Notes: a model not told the origin generated them from the letters alone. A stretch of 64,000 bases of DNA from Phycisphaerae bacterium (GCA_018701395.1 JABIWU010000090.1:62001-126000), one strand, 5' to 3'; positions 51,081 to 60,550 are shown, counted from the stretch's first letter. Made by a program: numbers and translations.

Positions 51081-52360
51081 TCTTCGCCTCTTTTCTTAAG
51101 AGAGATGAGAACGGTTGCAACGCGGTATGCATCCATGGAAGCAACTTCAAGTTCTAAATTGCTGAACTGGATACTATCGCCAACTTCTGGAATGCGTCCA
51201 AGTTTAGCAGCGATTAGTCCACCCATCGTTGCAGCGGGGCATTGTTCAATGAGCGAACCCATCATCGCAGCCCAGCCTCGCACAGCAGTATTTGCATCGA
51301 CTTGCCACTTGCCGTCACTACGTAAAACTGGCGGTTCAATGACAAAGTGATCTTCTCCTCCAATTTCACCTACTAATTCTTCAAGCACATCTTCTAGTGT
51401 GACAAGACCGGCGGTGCCTCCGTACTCATCGACGACGATGGCAAGGCGTGTTGAGGTATCTCGAAAACGCGATAGCAATTGATCAAGCGTGGCAACTTGT
51501 GGGATGAACTGTGGTTTGGTCATACATGCTTGTATGAGTGTTTGCCCGTCATTGCATCGTTGTAAGTATCTTTTAGTATGCAACATTCCGGAAATATCGT
51601 CAAGGTCTTCTCCGAAAATTGGAATTTGTGTAAGTCGAGTCTCATTGATAATGGTACGAAGTTCATCTGTAGAATAGGTTGTTGGTGCGGAAATCATATG
51701 CACTCTTGGTGTCATAACTTCGCGAACGCGAATGCGACTTAATTCAACAACTTCAAACAATACTCGCTGTTCGTCTTGATCAATGATTCCTTCAGAAGAA
51801 GATAATTCTACAAGTGAAGCGAGTTCAGTCGCATTCAAAGAGTCAGGCGTGCTTGTAGAAATCAAACGCGAGAGGGGCGTGATAATTAACCAATCAATCC
51901 CGTGACGGATTGGTGTAATTAGACGGTGTAACAAAATAAGCGGAGGGGCTAAGAGTAAAGCAATTCCGATTGGTCTCGCGGTCGCCGACATTTTTGGAAG
52001 TACCTCACCAAAGATAATAATTAAAAAGAGGGTCGCAACTGCAATGCAAATTTCAGTTCCTACACCACCTGGAGCGTGTAGCATTAATACAGAACCAATG
52101 ACAAAATACAAAACATTTGCAGTCATATTCCCAATTAAAATTGTTATTAAAATCGTTCGCCGATGTCGAACAATATATAGAACAGCGTTTGCAGTAGGTG
52201 TTTTTCTTTTTCGCAATTCAACTAGTTGTGATTGGGCTAAGCGGAAGAAGCAAGTTTCACTGCAACTGAAAAAAGCGCTCAATAATAGAAGCGGAGTTAA
52301 ACTAATAAGAAGCCCAACATCTAGTCCTGACCACTGGTTTGTAATTGCTAATACATTCAT
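51077..52360 (-). CDS. DUF21/CBS/CorC_HlyC-domain membrane protein (CNNM-like)
   Basis: A 427 aa protein. Seen: DUF21 domain (SAFFSCSETCFFRLAQSQLVE, IIFGEVLPKMSATARP), a CBS pair (IRVREVMTPRVHMIS; LDQLLSRFRDTSTRLAIVVDEYGGTAGLVTLED is the hallmark CorC/HlyC segment) and a C-terminal CorC_HlyC transporter-associated domain. Member of a translationally coupled run (overlaps of 4 bases with plsC upstream and the short copy downstream). Confidence 0.88.
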   Translation of the reverse strand: MNVLAITNQWSGLDVGLLISLTPLLLLSAFFSCSETCFFRLAQSQLVELRKRKTPTANAVLYIVRHRRTILITILIGNMTANVLYFVIGSVLMLHAPGGVGTEICIAVATLFLIIIFGEVLPKMSATARPIGIALLLAPPLILLHRLITPIRHGIDWLIITPLSRLISTSTPDSLNATELASLVELSSSEGIIDQDEQRVLFEVVELSRIRVREVMTPRVHMISAPTTYSTDELRTIINETRLTQIPIFGEDLDDISGMLHTKRYLQRCNDGQTLIQACMTKPQFIPQVATLDQLLSRFRDTSTRLAIVVDEYGGTAGLVTLEDVLEELVGEIGGEDHFVIEPPVLRSDGKWQVDANTAVRGWAAMMGSLIEQCPAATMGGLIAAKLGRIPEVGDSIQFSNLELEVASMDAYRVATVLISLKKRGEE

Positions 52361-53073
52361 ACTTGGGTCGCTAATTCTCTTACGGCAGATTCCACTCGTA
52401 ACATGAAGTCTTCGGACCGTTCATCTTTTTGAAAGTGTAACGGTTCTCCGTAACAAACACGAATGGTGCCAGGAAATGGGATATACGTTGCTTCAGGTAG
52501 TACTTTCATCCCGCCTTCGATAAAAACTGGGACTACAGGCCTGCCACTTTTTTTTGCGATTACTGCGAGCCCACCTTTAAATTTTGCAATTTCGCCGGAT
52601 CGGCTTCTTGTTCCCTCTGGGTAAATTACGATGGACCATCCACGTGACAGTAATTCCTGCATCGTTCTGATTGAACTCAGTGGCGATTTTATTCGCTCTA
52701 TTCCGAATGCATGCCAAAGCGAAGCAACTATAAATTGAAGGAGTCTTTTTTTCTTAGAAGTACCTTCTCTATCTGCAAAGTGGTCAAATGCTGCAGCGAC
52801 GGCAGTTTTAGTACGGGCGATTTTTGGCAATGTGTGCATGATGACATGCGTGTCAACGTGGCTTTGGTGGTTTGCCGCAAAAATTACAGGTAGGGTTGTG
52901 CTTGTAATTCGTTCCGTTCCCGTTGCGGTCCACTTAACTCTTCTGATGCATTTTACAACACGAAGTGAAGCCAATAAAACAAATCGGCAAATTCGTAAGA
53001 GAGGGGAACGAAATTGTTTCAGAATTGCATCAGCGTCAGGTGGCGCTTTAGAAGTCTGTTCTTGGGAGGACAT
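52357..53073 (-). CDS. plsC: 1-acyl-sn-glycerol-3-phosphate acyltransferase (PlsC family)
   Basis: A 238 aa acyltransferase making phosphatidic acid from lysophosphatidate. Seen: NHQSHVDT (the NHxxxxD catalytic motif), FGIERIKSPLS, YPEGTRSRSGEIAKFKGG (EGT(R)S motif) and VVPVFIEGG. Start is set at 53073 (MSSQEQTSK); the frame can extend to 53097. It overlaps the upstream aminotransferase by 26 bases. Other acyl acceptors are possible for this family. Confidence 0.87.
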   Translation of the reverse strand: MSSQEQTSKAPPDADAILKQFRSPLLRICRFVLLASLRVVKCIRRVKWTATGTERITSTTLPVIFAANHQSHVDTHVIMHTLPKIARTKTAVAAAFDHFADREGTSKKKRLLQFIVASLWHAFGIERIKSPLSSIRTMQELLSRGWSIVIYPEGTRSRSGEIAKFKGGLAVIAKKSGRPVVPVFIEGGMKVLPEATYIPFPGTIRVCYGEPLHFQKDERSEDFMLRVESAVRELATQV

Positions 53074-54310
53074 TGGTGTGTTCGAGAACTTTTTCAAATG
53101 CGAGAAAGTATTGATCTAGTAGTGCTTCGTCTGCAGAAGGAAACGACGGCAATTTTAGTAATGTTCCATTGCCAAGGATGGTTTTCGGCAAGTCTGCAGA
53201 ATCATAAACGCGAATTGGGTTTTCTTTAGTAGCCGGCAAGCGTGCAATTTTCGACCAAACGTTTTGTGTGAAAACGGGTTGTTGATGTAGAAGAGGGTAA
53301 CGAGGTGCTGAAACGAGTGCGCCTTCTGCTTGTAGAGCTTTTGCAAGGTCGGCTATTGGCAAGCCAAATTTATTTTCGTCATATCGAACAAGAAATTCAA
53401 AGTAGACACGACTAAAATCGTCAGTAGATAAAAACGTTTCGATGCCAAGCGTTTCAAGTTTACGCGAAAGGTATGCGCAGTTTTTATTCCGCAACGCATT
53501 TCGTTCGGGCATTTTCTTTAGTTGAGAATGCGCAAGCGCGGCAGCCATCGGCGCCATTCTGAATTTAAAACCGAATCCTGTTGCCGCAAAATATTTATTT
53601 TGCGATTCAAGATTTAGCAACCGTTCATAGTGGCCAAGGCGGAGAGCTGATTCAAATGTTTCTTGGTCGTCACAAAGAAGAATGCCTCCTTCGCCAGAAG
53701 GGCAGAGTTTGTTTCCTTGCATGCTGAAGATACTAACATCGCCGAAGGAACCAATCGGTTTCCCCTTATAGGTTGCACCGTGGGCATGTGAAGCATCTTC
53801 TAAAATTTTTAGATTGTGCTTTTTTGCAATAGCGACAAGTTCGTCTAGTTTTGATGGTACTCCGAACAAGTGGACAACAACAATCGCTTTTGTTTTGTCA
53901 GTGATTTTACTTTCGACATCTTCTGGGTCAAGACCAAGGCAGCAAGATTCTAGCTCTGCGAAAACAGGGACTCCGCCACAGTGAAGTACAGGCATGACGC
54001 TTGACCACCAAGTTGCAGAGGGAACAATCACTTCATCAAATGGCTGGATTCCGATTGCATGTAAGCCAGCAAGAATGGCTGACGTGCCATTGTTGTGTGT
54101 TAATGCAAACTGTCTGCCTGTAAGTTTTTTATAGTCTTCTTCTAACTCGCCAACGATTGGATGCAGCGACAAATTACCACTGCGAAGAACGTCAAGCACA
54201 GCTTGTTCATCCTGTTCAGTAATGATAGGCCAAGCATTTGCTATCTCTTGGTCGAGCGTAACGGCTTGTTCTCCGCCAAGAATAGCTGGAAGATTAGTTG
54301 CGGTAGGCAT
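53048..54310 (-). CDS. DegT/DnrJ/EryC1/StrS-family PLP aminotransferase
   Basis: A 420 aa sugar-aminotransferase-type protein. Seen: LTHNNGTSAILAGLHAIGI, VPSATWWSSVMPVLHCGG, VHLFGVPSKLDELV, EDASHAHGATYKGKPIGSFG and the PLP Lys in SMQGNKLCPSGEGG. Usual role is amination of nucleotide-linked keto sugars for cell-surface glycans. It sits in the middle of an envelope operon (NfeD, FloA, PlsC) with no glycosyltransferase beside it. Confidence 0.86.
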   Translation of the reverse strand: MPTATNLPAILGGEQAVTLDQEIANAWPIITEQDEQAVLDVLRSGNLSLHPIVGELEEDYKKLTGRQFALTHNNGTSAILAGLHAIGIQPFDEVIVPSATWWSSVMPVLHCGGVPVFAELESCCLGLDPEDVESKITDKTKAIVVVHLFGVPSKLDELVAIAKKHNLKILEDASHAHGATYKGKPIGSFGDVSIFSMQGNKLCPSGEGGILLCDDQETFESALRLGHYERLLNLESQNKYFAATGFGFKFRMAPMAAALAHSQLKKMPERNALRNKNCAYLSRKLETLGIETFLSTDDFSRVYFEFLVRYDENKFGLPIADLAKALQAEGALVSAPRYPLLHQQPVFTQNVWSKIARLPATKENPIRVYDSADLPKTILGNGTLLKLPSFPSADEALLDQYFLAFEKVLEHTNVLPRTDF

Positions 54311-54324
54311 TAGTGTCCCAGTGC

Positions 54325-55335
54325 TTATGTTTCTGGCGTATCGCCAGCAATGGATGAACGCATGTCTGTGTCAGAAATGACATTTTTCATGTTGCAATAA
54401 TCCATAACACCGAAGTTACCCAATCTGAATGCATCCGCCATCGCTTTTGGTACATCTGCTTCCGCGAGCACAACAAGAGCACGGTTTTTTTGTTCTTCTG
54501 CTCGATACTCTGCTTCTTGCGCAACAGCCATTGCACGACGTTTTTCTGCTTCTGCTTGGAAACGAGCTTTATCAGCTTCCGCTTGGTGCGCTTGGAGTGT
54601 AGCGCCGATGTTTTCGCCAACATCAATATCAGCAATATCAATGGATAGAATTTCAAAAGCAGTTCCAGCATCAAGACCTTTTGAAAGCACAGTTTTTGAA
54701 ATGTTGTCTGGGTTTTCAAGTACAGCAAGATGAGTTGAAGCAGAACCAATCGTTGAAATAATACCTTCGCCAACTCGAGCGATAATAGTTTCTTCAGTTG
54801 CTCCACCAACGAGTTGTGCGATATTGGTACGCACCGTTACTCGTGCGCGAGCACGTAGTTGAATACCGTCGCCAGCGACAGCATCAATTGTTCGTTTAGA
54901 TCCACCAGTACTTGGGCAATCAATAACTTTTGGGTCAACACTTGTTCGAACTGCTTCCAAAATATCTCGACCCGCAAGGTCAATCGCCGTTGCAGTTTCC
55001 CATTGTAGATTTATTCGTGCTTTGTCTGCAGCAATCATAGCGCGGACAACATTTGTAATTTGGCCACCAGCTAAGTAATGCGCTTCTAGTTGGTCTGTTG
55101 AAACTTCGATGCCCGCTTTTTTGGCACTGATACGATTGATGACAACTGAATTTGCGTTTACTTTTCGAAAGCGCATCATGACAAGGTCAACAAAACCGAC
55201 CTTTGCGCCGCTAACCCATGCTTGTAAGTAAAGGCCAATGTATTGAAATGCTAGCGCGACGATTATAAGCAGAATGATTCCGCCAATAATGACACCGCCA
55301 AGTAGCCATGGAGTAAGTGCAATAAATGAGTTCAT
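54325..55335 (-). CDS. floA: Flotillin-like protein FloA
   Basis: A 336 aa membrane-associated scaffold of functional membrane microdomains. Seen: N-terminal hydrophobic hairpin about residues 8-38, then [23 protein letters not shown], an SPFH-type core with [32 protein letters not shown] (the FloA signature) and a C-terminal Ala/Glu-rich coiled coil ([29 protein letters not shown]). Follows the two NfeD genes as in other floA loci. Confidence 0.93.
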   Translation of the reverse strand: MNSFIALTPWLLGGVIIGGIILLIIVALAFQYIGLYLQAWVSGAKVGFVDLVMMRFRKVNANSVVINRISAKKAGIEVSTDQLEAHYLAGGQITNVVRAMIAADKARINLQWETATAIDLAGRDILEAVRTSVDPKVIDCPSTGGSKRTIDAVAGDGIQLRARARVTVRTNIAQLVGGATEETIIARVGEGIISTIGSASTHLAVLENPDNISKTVLSKGLDAGTAFEILSIDIADIDVGENIGATLQAHQAEADKARFQAEAEKRRAMAVAQEAEYRAEEQKNRALVVLAEADVPKAMADAFRLGNFGVMDYCNMKNVISDTDMRSSIAGDTPET

Positions 55336-55362
55336 AATGAATTCCCTTCAATTTGTATTGTA

Positions 55363-55923
55363 TCAGCCAGAGATCGCCCTGACTTTAATTTGGTTGTCAT
55401 AGACAGAAACAACTTTAATGGCTGTGTCTGCTTCGATACTGCCAGTTTCAGCCATAGCGTCAATACGTTGACCGTCTATTCGTACAACTCCAACTGGTCG
55501 GAGAATTGTAATCGTGTTTCCTTCTTTGCCAATTAGTTGCTGTAATTCTTCTTGCCGCCTTGCAAATCGTGCTTGAGATTTTTGCATTGCTTCTTCACTG
55601 TCTTCTTCGACGATGCCACCAAGAATCATTCTTTTGGCAAGTGGAGACGAAGCCCAAATTTTGAATACTATCCAAAAAAGAATTGGTCCAAACACGATAT
55701 AAATCGCCGTTGCAATCAAGCCAGTGTTTGCGTCATGCATAAAAAATGCAACAAGTGAACCGATGGTAGCAAGTGCGCCGACTAAAGCGAGCAGGCCGCC
55801 TGATGGCACAAACAATTCGACAAAGAATAGTATTAGGGCAATTCCAATAAAAATGAAAGCCCAAATAATTGGGGACGATGCTCCAGTGATTGCTGGAGTA
55901 GTTTGTGCAAGTAGTTCTATCAT
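55363..55923 (-). CDS. NfeD-like membrane protein, short form
   Basis: A 186 aa protein. Seen: three membrane helices (about residues 18-40, 45-65, 70-90; SPIIWAFIFIGIALILFFVELFVPSGG) and a C-terminal NfeD OB-fold (PVGVVRIDGQRIDAMAETGSIEADTAIKVV). It lacks the protease domain of its neighbour. ATGA overlap with the long NfeD at 55920-55923 fixes the start. Short NfeD proteins partner with SPFH proteins such as FloA. Confidence 0.85.
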   Translation of the reverse strand: MIELLAQTTPAITGASSPIIWAFIFIGIALILFFVELFVPSGGLLALVGALATIGSLVAFFMHDANTGLIATAIYIVFGPILFWIVFKIWASSPLAKRMILGGIVEEDSEEAMQKSQARFARRQEELQQLIGKEGNTITILRPVGVVRIDGQRIDAMAETGSIEADTAIKVVSVYDNQIKVRAISG

Positions 55924-57515
55924 GCGGTAAATTCCTCTACTTCGATTGTAAGACCAAGATGTATGATGCGGACTGAAACGCCTTGTGGAATCCATTGCCC
56001 CGAAGTAGTTGCGTCGAATACCTCGCCATCCACTTCGATTCTCCCACTTGGGCGTAAATCGGTAATGGCAGTAGCAATACTATTTAGTGCGGGTTGTGTT
56101 TGCATTGGATGGGAGGTTGTATTGGCGATTTCACCTTCTAAAACAATTCTACGCATTGCAACGCTGTCCCCTAAACGGTTCGCGATGATCCAAGCACCGA
56201 TGATTGCAATTATGCAACCGCCAAGAACAGCACTTAACCCAGCGAATAATTGCACTTGCCCTTCTTGTGTTTGTAAATCGCCAGAGATAAAACTACCCAC
56301 CATGCCGGCGAACAAAAATGCGACCCCAATAAAACCTGTGAATCCAGTTCCAGGAATGACAAAAATTTCCGTAGCGACGAGAATAATTCCTAGCAGAACT
56401 AAGAGTACATCCCACCACTGAGCTAAGCCTGCAAGATACGGTGCTCCGATTAAAATTGCCATAGAGACAACTGCGCCGGCGCCGAAAACCCCAGTTGTGC
56501 CGGTTACGAATTCTACAAAAACACAAATGAGAAAAACAGCAATGAGTGTCAATCGTATCGGCCAACTGATTAAAATTCTAACAAGGCCTTCGGCCCAGTT
56601 GGTCCTGCTGCGCTGTATGGTTGTAGCGCCGAACCACTGTATTAACTCGTTGTCGTTTGCAACGACATCGACACGCAAGCCATATTGCTGAGCTTGGGCT
56701 GGCTTCAATGTTAGAAGGCGATCGTTTGGTACAATTTGTTTTATAAGTACCCACTTGTTCGATTCGCTTTTAGGGATGCGAGTTCTACTTGTTGGCAGCA
56801 CTTGTGCAAAAGTTGGGTCCCATGTTGGATCTGTGTTGCCTATGGAACTAGTTGCTTTTGCAAGCGAATCAAAAAAAGGCACAATTGTAGTTTCGCCGGG
56901 ATTTACTTGGCTAATCGGAGAGAATTGCCTTGGTGGAGTTGTTCCATATAGCTCTTCGTATTCGTTCCCGTTCACACAAATTGTTTCGTTTGTTTCTTTA
57001 TTTTGAAGGAGCCATAATTCGATACCAACACTCACAAATGCTTCAACTAAGTGTTCGTCGTAATGGTTTCTGCGGGCGGAATCGATTACTTCTGCCAGGA
57101 TTGGCGATTCTATTTTTGCTCGCTCGGTAACAGGAATTGGCTGGCCTGTCACATTAATCGGAGCAGCATCACCAAAGGTACTTCCAGGGGCTGCAATTAT
57201 TTCTCGACACGCAAGTGCAATTATTGTTCCAGCTGAAAAAGCATGCGGGTGAATCCAAGCGACGATATTTTGAGAATTGTTGTTTTTGATTTCGTAACAA
57301 ATCTCAAGTGTTGAAAGGAGGTCGCCTCCTGGTGTGTTTAAGTCAATGACAATTGCATCTGCTTCCTTAGCTTGGGCAAGTCGGCGCTTGAATGATTGCG
57401 CAGAGACTGTATCAACAACACCATGAATCGGAATTACGGTAACATTGTTCGCCTGTCTATAGCTCGGGACCGGTGCTATTTGCATAAGGGCTAGCGTTGT
57501 AAGTATTGCAAACAT
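55920..57515 (-). CDS. NfeD-family protein with ClpP-class serine protease domain
   Basis: A 531 aa membrane protease-like protein. Seen: signal peptide (MFAILTTLALMQIAPVPS), a ClpP/crotonase-fold domain with DLNTPGGDLLST, catalytic Ser94 in HAFSAGT and a Lys at 134 in ERAKIES, the spacing seen in the archaeal 1510-N Ser-Lys dyad. Four to five helices (about 345-465) follow, then a C-terminal NfeD OB domain (DLRPSGRIEVDGEVFDATT). The start at 57515 is supported by TACAAT exactly 6 bases upstream. First gene of the seven-gene operon down to 50103. Confidence 0.88.
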   Translation of the reverse strand: MFAILTTLALMQIAPVPSYRQANNVTVIPIHGVVDTVSAQSFKRRLAQAKEADAIVIDLNTPGGDLLSTLEICYEIKNNNSQNIVAWIHPHAFSAGTIIALACREIIAAPGSTFGDAAPINVTGQPIPVTERAKIESPILAEVIDSARRNHYDEHLVEAFVSVGIELWLLQNKETNETICVNGNEYEELYGTTPPRQFSPISQVNPGETTIVPFFDSLAKATSSIGNTDPTWDPTFAQVLPTSRTRIPKSESNKWVLIKQIVPNDRLLTLKPAQAQQYGLRVDVVANDNELIQWFGATTIQRSRTNWAEGLVRILISWPIRLTLIAVFLICVFVEFVTGTTGVFGAGAVVSMAILIGAPYLAGLAQWWDVLLVLLGIILVATEIFVIPGTGFTGFIGVAFLFAGMVGSFISGDLQTQEGQVQLFAGLSAVLGGCIIAIIGAWIIANRLGDSVAMRRIVLEGEIANTTSHPMQTQPALNSIATAITDLRPSGRIEVDGEVFDATTSGQWIPQGVSVRIIHLGLTIEVEEFTA

Positions 57516-57527
57516 AGTTGTATTGTA
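57516..57527 (-). promoter_or_regulatory. Leaderless promoter of the nfeD-floA operon
   Basis: Minus-strand TACAAT (57527-57522), 6 bases, then ATG 57515. No ribosome binding site. Confidence 0.55.
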
Positions 57528-57544
57528 TGCGGGATTTGCAATGC

Positions 57545-57577
57545 AAAAAAAAACGGCTACAGCATGTGCTGCAGCCA
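57545..57577 (-). terminator. Rho-independent terminator after the pseudopilin pair
   Basis: Minus strand: GGCTGCAGCA pairs with TGCTGTAGCC around CA (one mismatched pair), then G and a run of T residues (57554-57545). It follows the stop at 57606 by about 28 bases and precedes the nfeD promoter. Confidence 0.8.
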
Positions 57578-57605
57578 TTTTTATACGTAATGTTATTCTT
57601 ACAAA

Positions 57606-58523
57606 TTAATCGTGTAAGAATTCCGATACACCACCAGCTTTAGTGCTTGTGGTATCTGTGATATCGCCAAATTTAACATGCGTAAGAATGCAGTCAGCGA
57701 ATTCGCCTTGCCCTCCGCCAAAGTCAGGATCAGTTGCTTGACCTTCATCTTCTTTGAAGATGTTGTCAATCATTGAAACACCATTTGAATCTTGGTATGT
57801 CGTTGAGTCTGGGTAGAACGTTTCAAGGATTTCAAGGTGACCATCACCAAAAGTAACAACACCCTTCCAATCAGAACTAATTCCGTGGAATAAGTTTGAC
57901 TTGGAGAATTTGCTATTTTCGCCATTCTCAGGTCCACGAGTTCCAAGAAGCGCGAAAGCCGAAGAGCCAACTTTCCAGTTCCTTGGCTTGCGTTTGCCTG
58001 TTAGTGGCATGATGCCGTAACTGTTGTTGCAGTCGTTGTCACTATCACCGGAAAGGTCATTGCCAAACAATGGATCCCAGAAAACGCCTGGTTGACTCGT
58101 TGAACTTGCGTCAAAGACATCGTAATCGTAGGCATCCATCGGTGCTACCCATTCACTTTGCTCAGTAGGAGCAACGAGAATGTCTGGAGTAAATAGGTTT
58201 TGCATGATGCACATTGAAAGCAATGAAGCGTGATCGTTTACTGCAAGATCTTCTGGTCCACGACCTTTAATGAACTGGCCAGTTCCCGGGTCAGCTTGAC
58301 GTTGTTGTAAGCCTGGGATTGGGAACATGCCATTATGTGTTGGTGACCAAAATGAAAATCCACCATAGACAGCTTTGACTTGGGATTGGTCTTTTGTAAG
58401 CATAGCTTCAGCTCTTGCACGACCTAGTGCTGGCATCAAGATGCTCAGCAACAAAGCAATGATTGACATCACAACGAGTAGCTCGATGAGTGTAAAGCCT
58501 TTTTTGTTAGTTTCGTGTTTCAT
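57606..58523 (-). CDS. Type II secretion-type pseudopilin, copy 2
   Basis: A 305 aa secreted protein. Seen: class III signal KKG/FTLIELLVVMSIIALLLSILMPALGRARAEA, then a long globular region with ILVAPTEQSEWV, a SGDSDNDCNNSYGIMP loop and VTFGDGHLEILETF, like the H-X9-DG pseudopilins abundant in planctomycetes. The start at 58523 has AGGAGG 9 bases upstream. Function (adhesin or secretion-related) unknown. It lies 59 bases after its paralogue. Confidence 0.82.
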   Translation of the reverse strand: MKHETNKKGFTLIELLVVMSIIALLLSILMPALGRARAEAMLTKDQSQVKAVYGGFSFWSPTHNGMFPIPGLQQRQADPGTGQFIKGRGPEDLAVNDHASLLSMCIMQNLFTPDILVAPTEQSEWVAPMDAYDYDVFDASSTSQPGVFWDPLFGNDLSGDSDNDCNNSYGIMPLTGKRKPRNWKVGSSAFALLGTRGPENGENSKFSKSNLFHGISSDWKGVVTFGDGHLEILETFYPDSTTYQDSNGVSMIDNIFKEDEGQATDPDFGGGQGEFADCILTHVKFGDITDTTSTKAGGVSEFLHD

Positions 58524-58582
58524 ATAATGAAACCTCCTGTTTGAATTAGCGCTTAGCAATTGCAAGCGCAACTTAAAAAATA

Positions 58583-59596
58583 TTACGGGTAGAGAATGTC
58601 GTTTGAAGTTAAAACATCACTTTCTGATGACTCAACGTTAAGCACCATCCATACATCGCCTGAAGGGCCGCCTGGATTTCCAAGATCGCCTGAGCCATAA
58701 TCTGCAAAGTCAGCTTGGAAACTGTTGTCAGGTACGTTTACAAGGTCAGATTTTGACTTGTACATGACTTCGTCGAACCAAAGCGCTTTTGCATAATGGG
58801 ACGAGCCGTCAGCAGAAGCGTAAACGCCTTCCCACTTTTTATCAGGTCCGTATAGTTCTAGCGTTGGCGATTTAGAGAAGTTGTCGCTATTGATGTCAGC
58901 AGCTGATGAAATTTCAGGGCCGCGGCTTGAAAGAATAATGTTGTGGTGATCACCATTAGTCCAAACGTTCTTTACTCGTTGCCCACAAAGTGCAAGATTA
59001 GCATACGAAGTATGACAAGCATCTTCGACGCCGCCGTTTACTTCGTCGCCAGTTGCACGGCCTTCGCCTGTAATGTCTCCGGAGAAAATTGTGTCCCAGT
59101 AGGTATCACTAGCAGGGTCAACCATTGTATAGTCGTATGCAACTTCTGAAGCATTTGAGCCTTGGTCGCCCTTTGCAATAACCATAGGATTGTTTTCATT
59201 TGCGCTAATCAAAATGGTTGCATCATAAAAATTATCACCAATCATCGCTGAGTGCAACCAACCAGAAAGGTTTGCACTTGTGTCTTGAGGACCACGGCCT
59301 TGAACATCTTGATTGCCTTGAAGTCCTAGGTAGTCGCCTTGTCCAAAAACACCAGCATCCATGTCACTAGCAAGACGATTAATCATTCCAGGAATTGGGA
59401 AGCGTTCGTGTTGGTCAGATTCTGCAAAGATTGCAAACGAAGTAACGACACCCTTTAGTTGACCTTGGTCTTTACGGGTACGGGCGTTATCAAGCGCTTT
59501 TGCTAGCGCAGGTAACAATAGTCCCATCAACAACGCGATGATCGCGATGACGACGAGGAGTTCAATGAGGGTAAAACCTCTGTTATTTTGTTTCAT
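58583..59596 (-). CDS. Type II secretion-type pseudopilin, copy 1
   Basis: A 337 aa paralogue of the next gene. Seen: NRG/FTLIELLVVIAIIALLMGLLLPALAKALDNARTRKDQ, then FPIPGMINRL, AYDYTMVDPAS..TYWDTIFSGD and SSRGPEI, each with a counterpart in copy 2 (FPIPGLQQRQ, AYDYDVFDASS, GTRGPEN). The shared layout shows a tandem duplication. Start at 59596 with GGAGA upstream. Confidence 0.82.
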   Translation of the reverse strand: MKQNNRGFTLIELLVVIAIIALLMGLLLPALAKALDNARTRKDQGQLKGVVTSFAIFAESDQHERFPIPGMINRLASDMDAGVFGQGDYLGLQGNQDVQGRGPQDTSANLSGWLHSAMIGDNFYDATILISANENNPMVIAKGDQGSNASEVAYDYTMVDPASDTYWDTIFSGDITGEGRATGDEVNGGVEDACHTSYANLALCGQRVKNVWTNGDHHNIILSSRGPEISSAADINSDNFSKSPTLELYGPDKKWEGVYASADGSSHYAKALWFDEVMYKSKSDLVNVPDNSFQADFADYGSGDLGNPGGPSGDVWMVLNVESSESDVLTSNDILYP

Positions 59597-60075
59597 ATTG
59601 AATATCTCCATTCATAAAACATGTCATGAGAATTATTGTGATGGCATCGATTGTAAACTTCACAGTCTTTGTTGTGTGTTTCTCTGACACAAAAAACACA
59701 ACCGACGTTGAAGAAAACGAATCATCAGCCAGATGAAAAACGTACGAGTGTTTGCAGTCTCATTACTACAGCAACTCGTGGCGAGTTTCATCTTTAATTT
59801 AGTAAAGAAAATCGTCGCCGCACATGCCAATTGCACCAACAAGGTGTTCTTGGCGTCGAGATGTCGACCAGTGCGGCGTATGATGTGCCCAAACAACCAA
59901 TTGGTGTGTTGAGCGAGAATAAGTGCGGTCAACTGAATCGCGAAAATAAAGTTACCACGCCGGTCAGAATCCCCCAGAATACATATCTATACATCTTTGC
60001 GTGGGTTAAAGACGCAGTCAAGTCTGAATATTTTGAAATAAGTAAAGAAAAGTGCCTGCGTCCGATAATACAAGG
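59597..60075. other. Non-coding or decayed 479-base stretch
   Basis: No convincing gene. On the minus strand, codons beginning ATG near 60023 read MYRYVFWGILTGVVTLFSRFS before a stop, and a second frame just downstream reads FAIQLTALILAQHTNWLFGHII. Together these look like a small membrane protein broken by a frameshift, but no family is recognised. An imperfect GTTGTGT...ACACAAC hairpin lies near 59672-59703 with no T-run on the minus strand. Confidence 0.3.
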
Positions 60076-60537
60076 TTATTCAGCGAGGGAAAAAACAGCT
60101 TCGACCTCGACTGTTGCACCAAGGGGTAACCCAATTGAGCCCATCGCAACACGTGTATGCTTGCCTTCGTCCCCAAAAATAGCAACCATGAGGTCGCTTA
60201 CACCATTTGCAATAGTTGCATGTCCTTCAAAACCAGCATCTGAAGCGATACATACTCGGATTTGTAGCACGCCACAAATAGAATCTACATCTCTTGCAAC
60301 AGCGCCTGCGGCAGCAATCGCGTTCAAACCGCACCATTTTGCAGCCTCTGTAGCGTTTTCGATAGATTGAGCACTTGGGACTGGCCCCTTATATAAAAGT
60401 TCGCCACAAACCATCGGGATTTGTCCACTCGTGCGAATTTCATTCCCGACCACGATCGCTGGAATGTAATTCGCAACAGGACTCGGCGCTTCAGGAAGTT
60501 GTAAACCAAGTTCCTCTATTCGTTTTACGATTGACAT
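60076..60537 (-). CDS. RidA/YjgF-family protein
   Basis: A 153 aa trimeric deaminase-type protein (family known to hydrolyse reactive enamines/imines from PLP enzymes). Seen: the SGQIPMVCGELLYKGPV, NALAAAGAVARDVDSI-like helix (NAIAAAGAVARDVDSIC) and terminal GATVEVEAVFSL. The residue before VEAVF is Glu where canonical RidA has the catalytic Arg upstream (here HTRVAMGSIGLPLGATVE has Arg in place), so activity is plausible. Start 60537 lies 7 bases after TAAAAT. Confidence 0.85.
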   Translation of the reverse strand: MSIVKRIEELGLQLPEAPSPVANYIPAIVVGNEIRTSGQIPMVCGELLYKGPVPSAQSIENATEAAKWCGLNAIAAAGAVARDVDSICGVLQIRVCIASDAGFEGHATIANGVSDLMVAIFGDEGKHTRVAMGSIGLPLGATVEVEAVFSLAE

Positions 60538-60550
60538 GCTATTTATTTTA
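60538..60550 (-). promoter_or_regulatory. Leaderless promoter of the RidA-family gene
   Basis: Minus-strand TAAAAT (60550-60545), 7 bases, then ATG 60537. No ribosome binding site. Confidence 0.5.

Noticed and set aside
59672-59703. Imperfect GTTGTGT/ACACAAC hairpin near the pseudopilin promoter region
   Set aside because: Mismatched stem and no T-run on either strand, so not called a terminator.
59831-60370. 179-codon plus-strand frame
   Set aside because: Its second half is the exact antisense of the RidA-family gene and the first half has no protein-like pattern.
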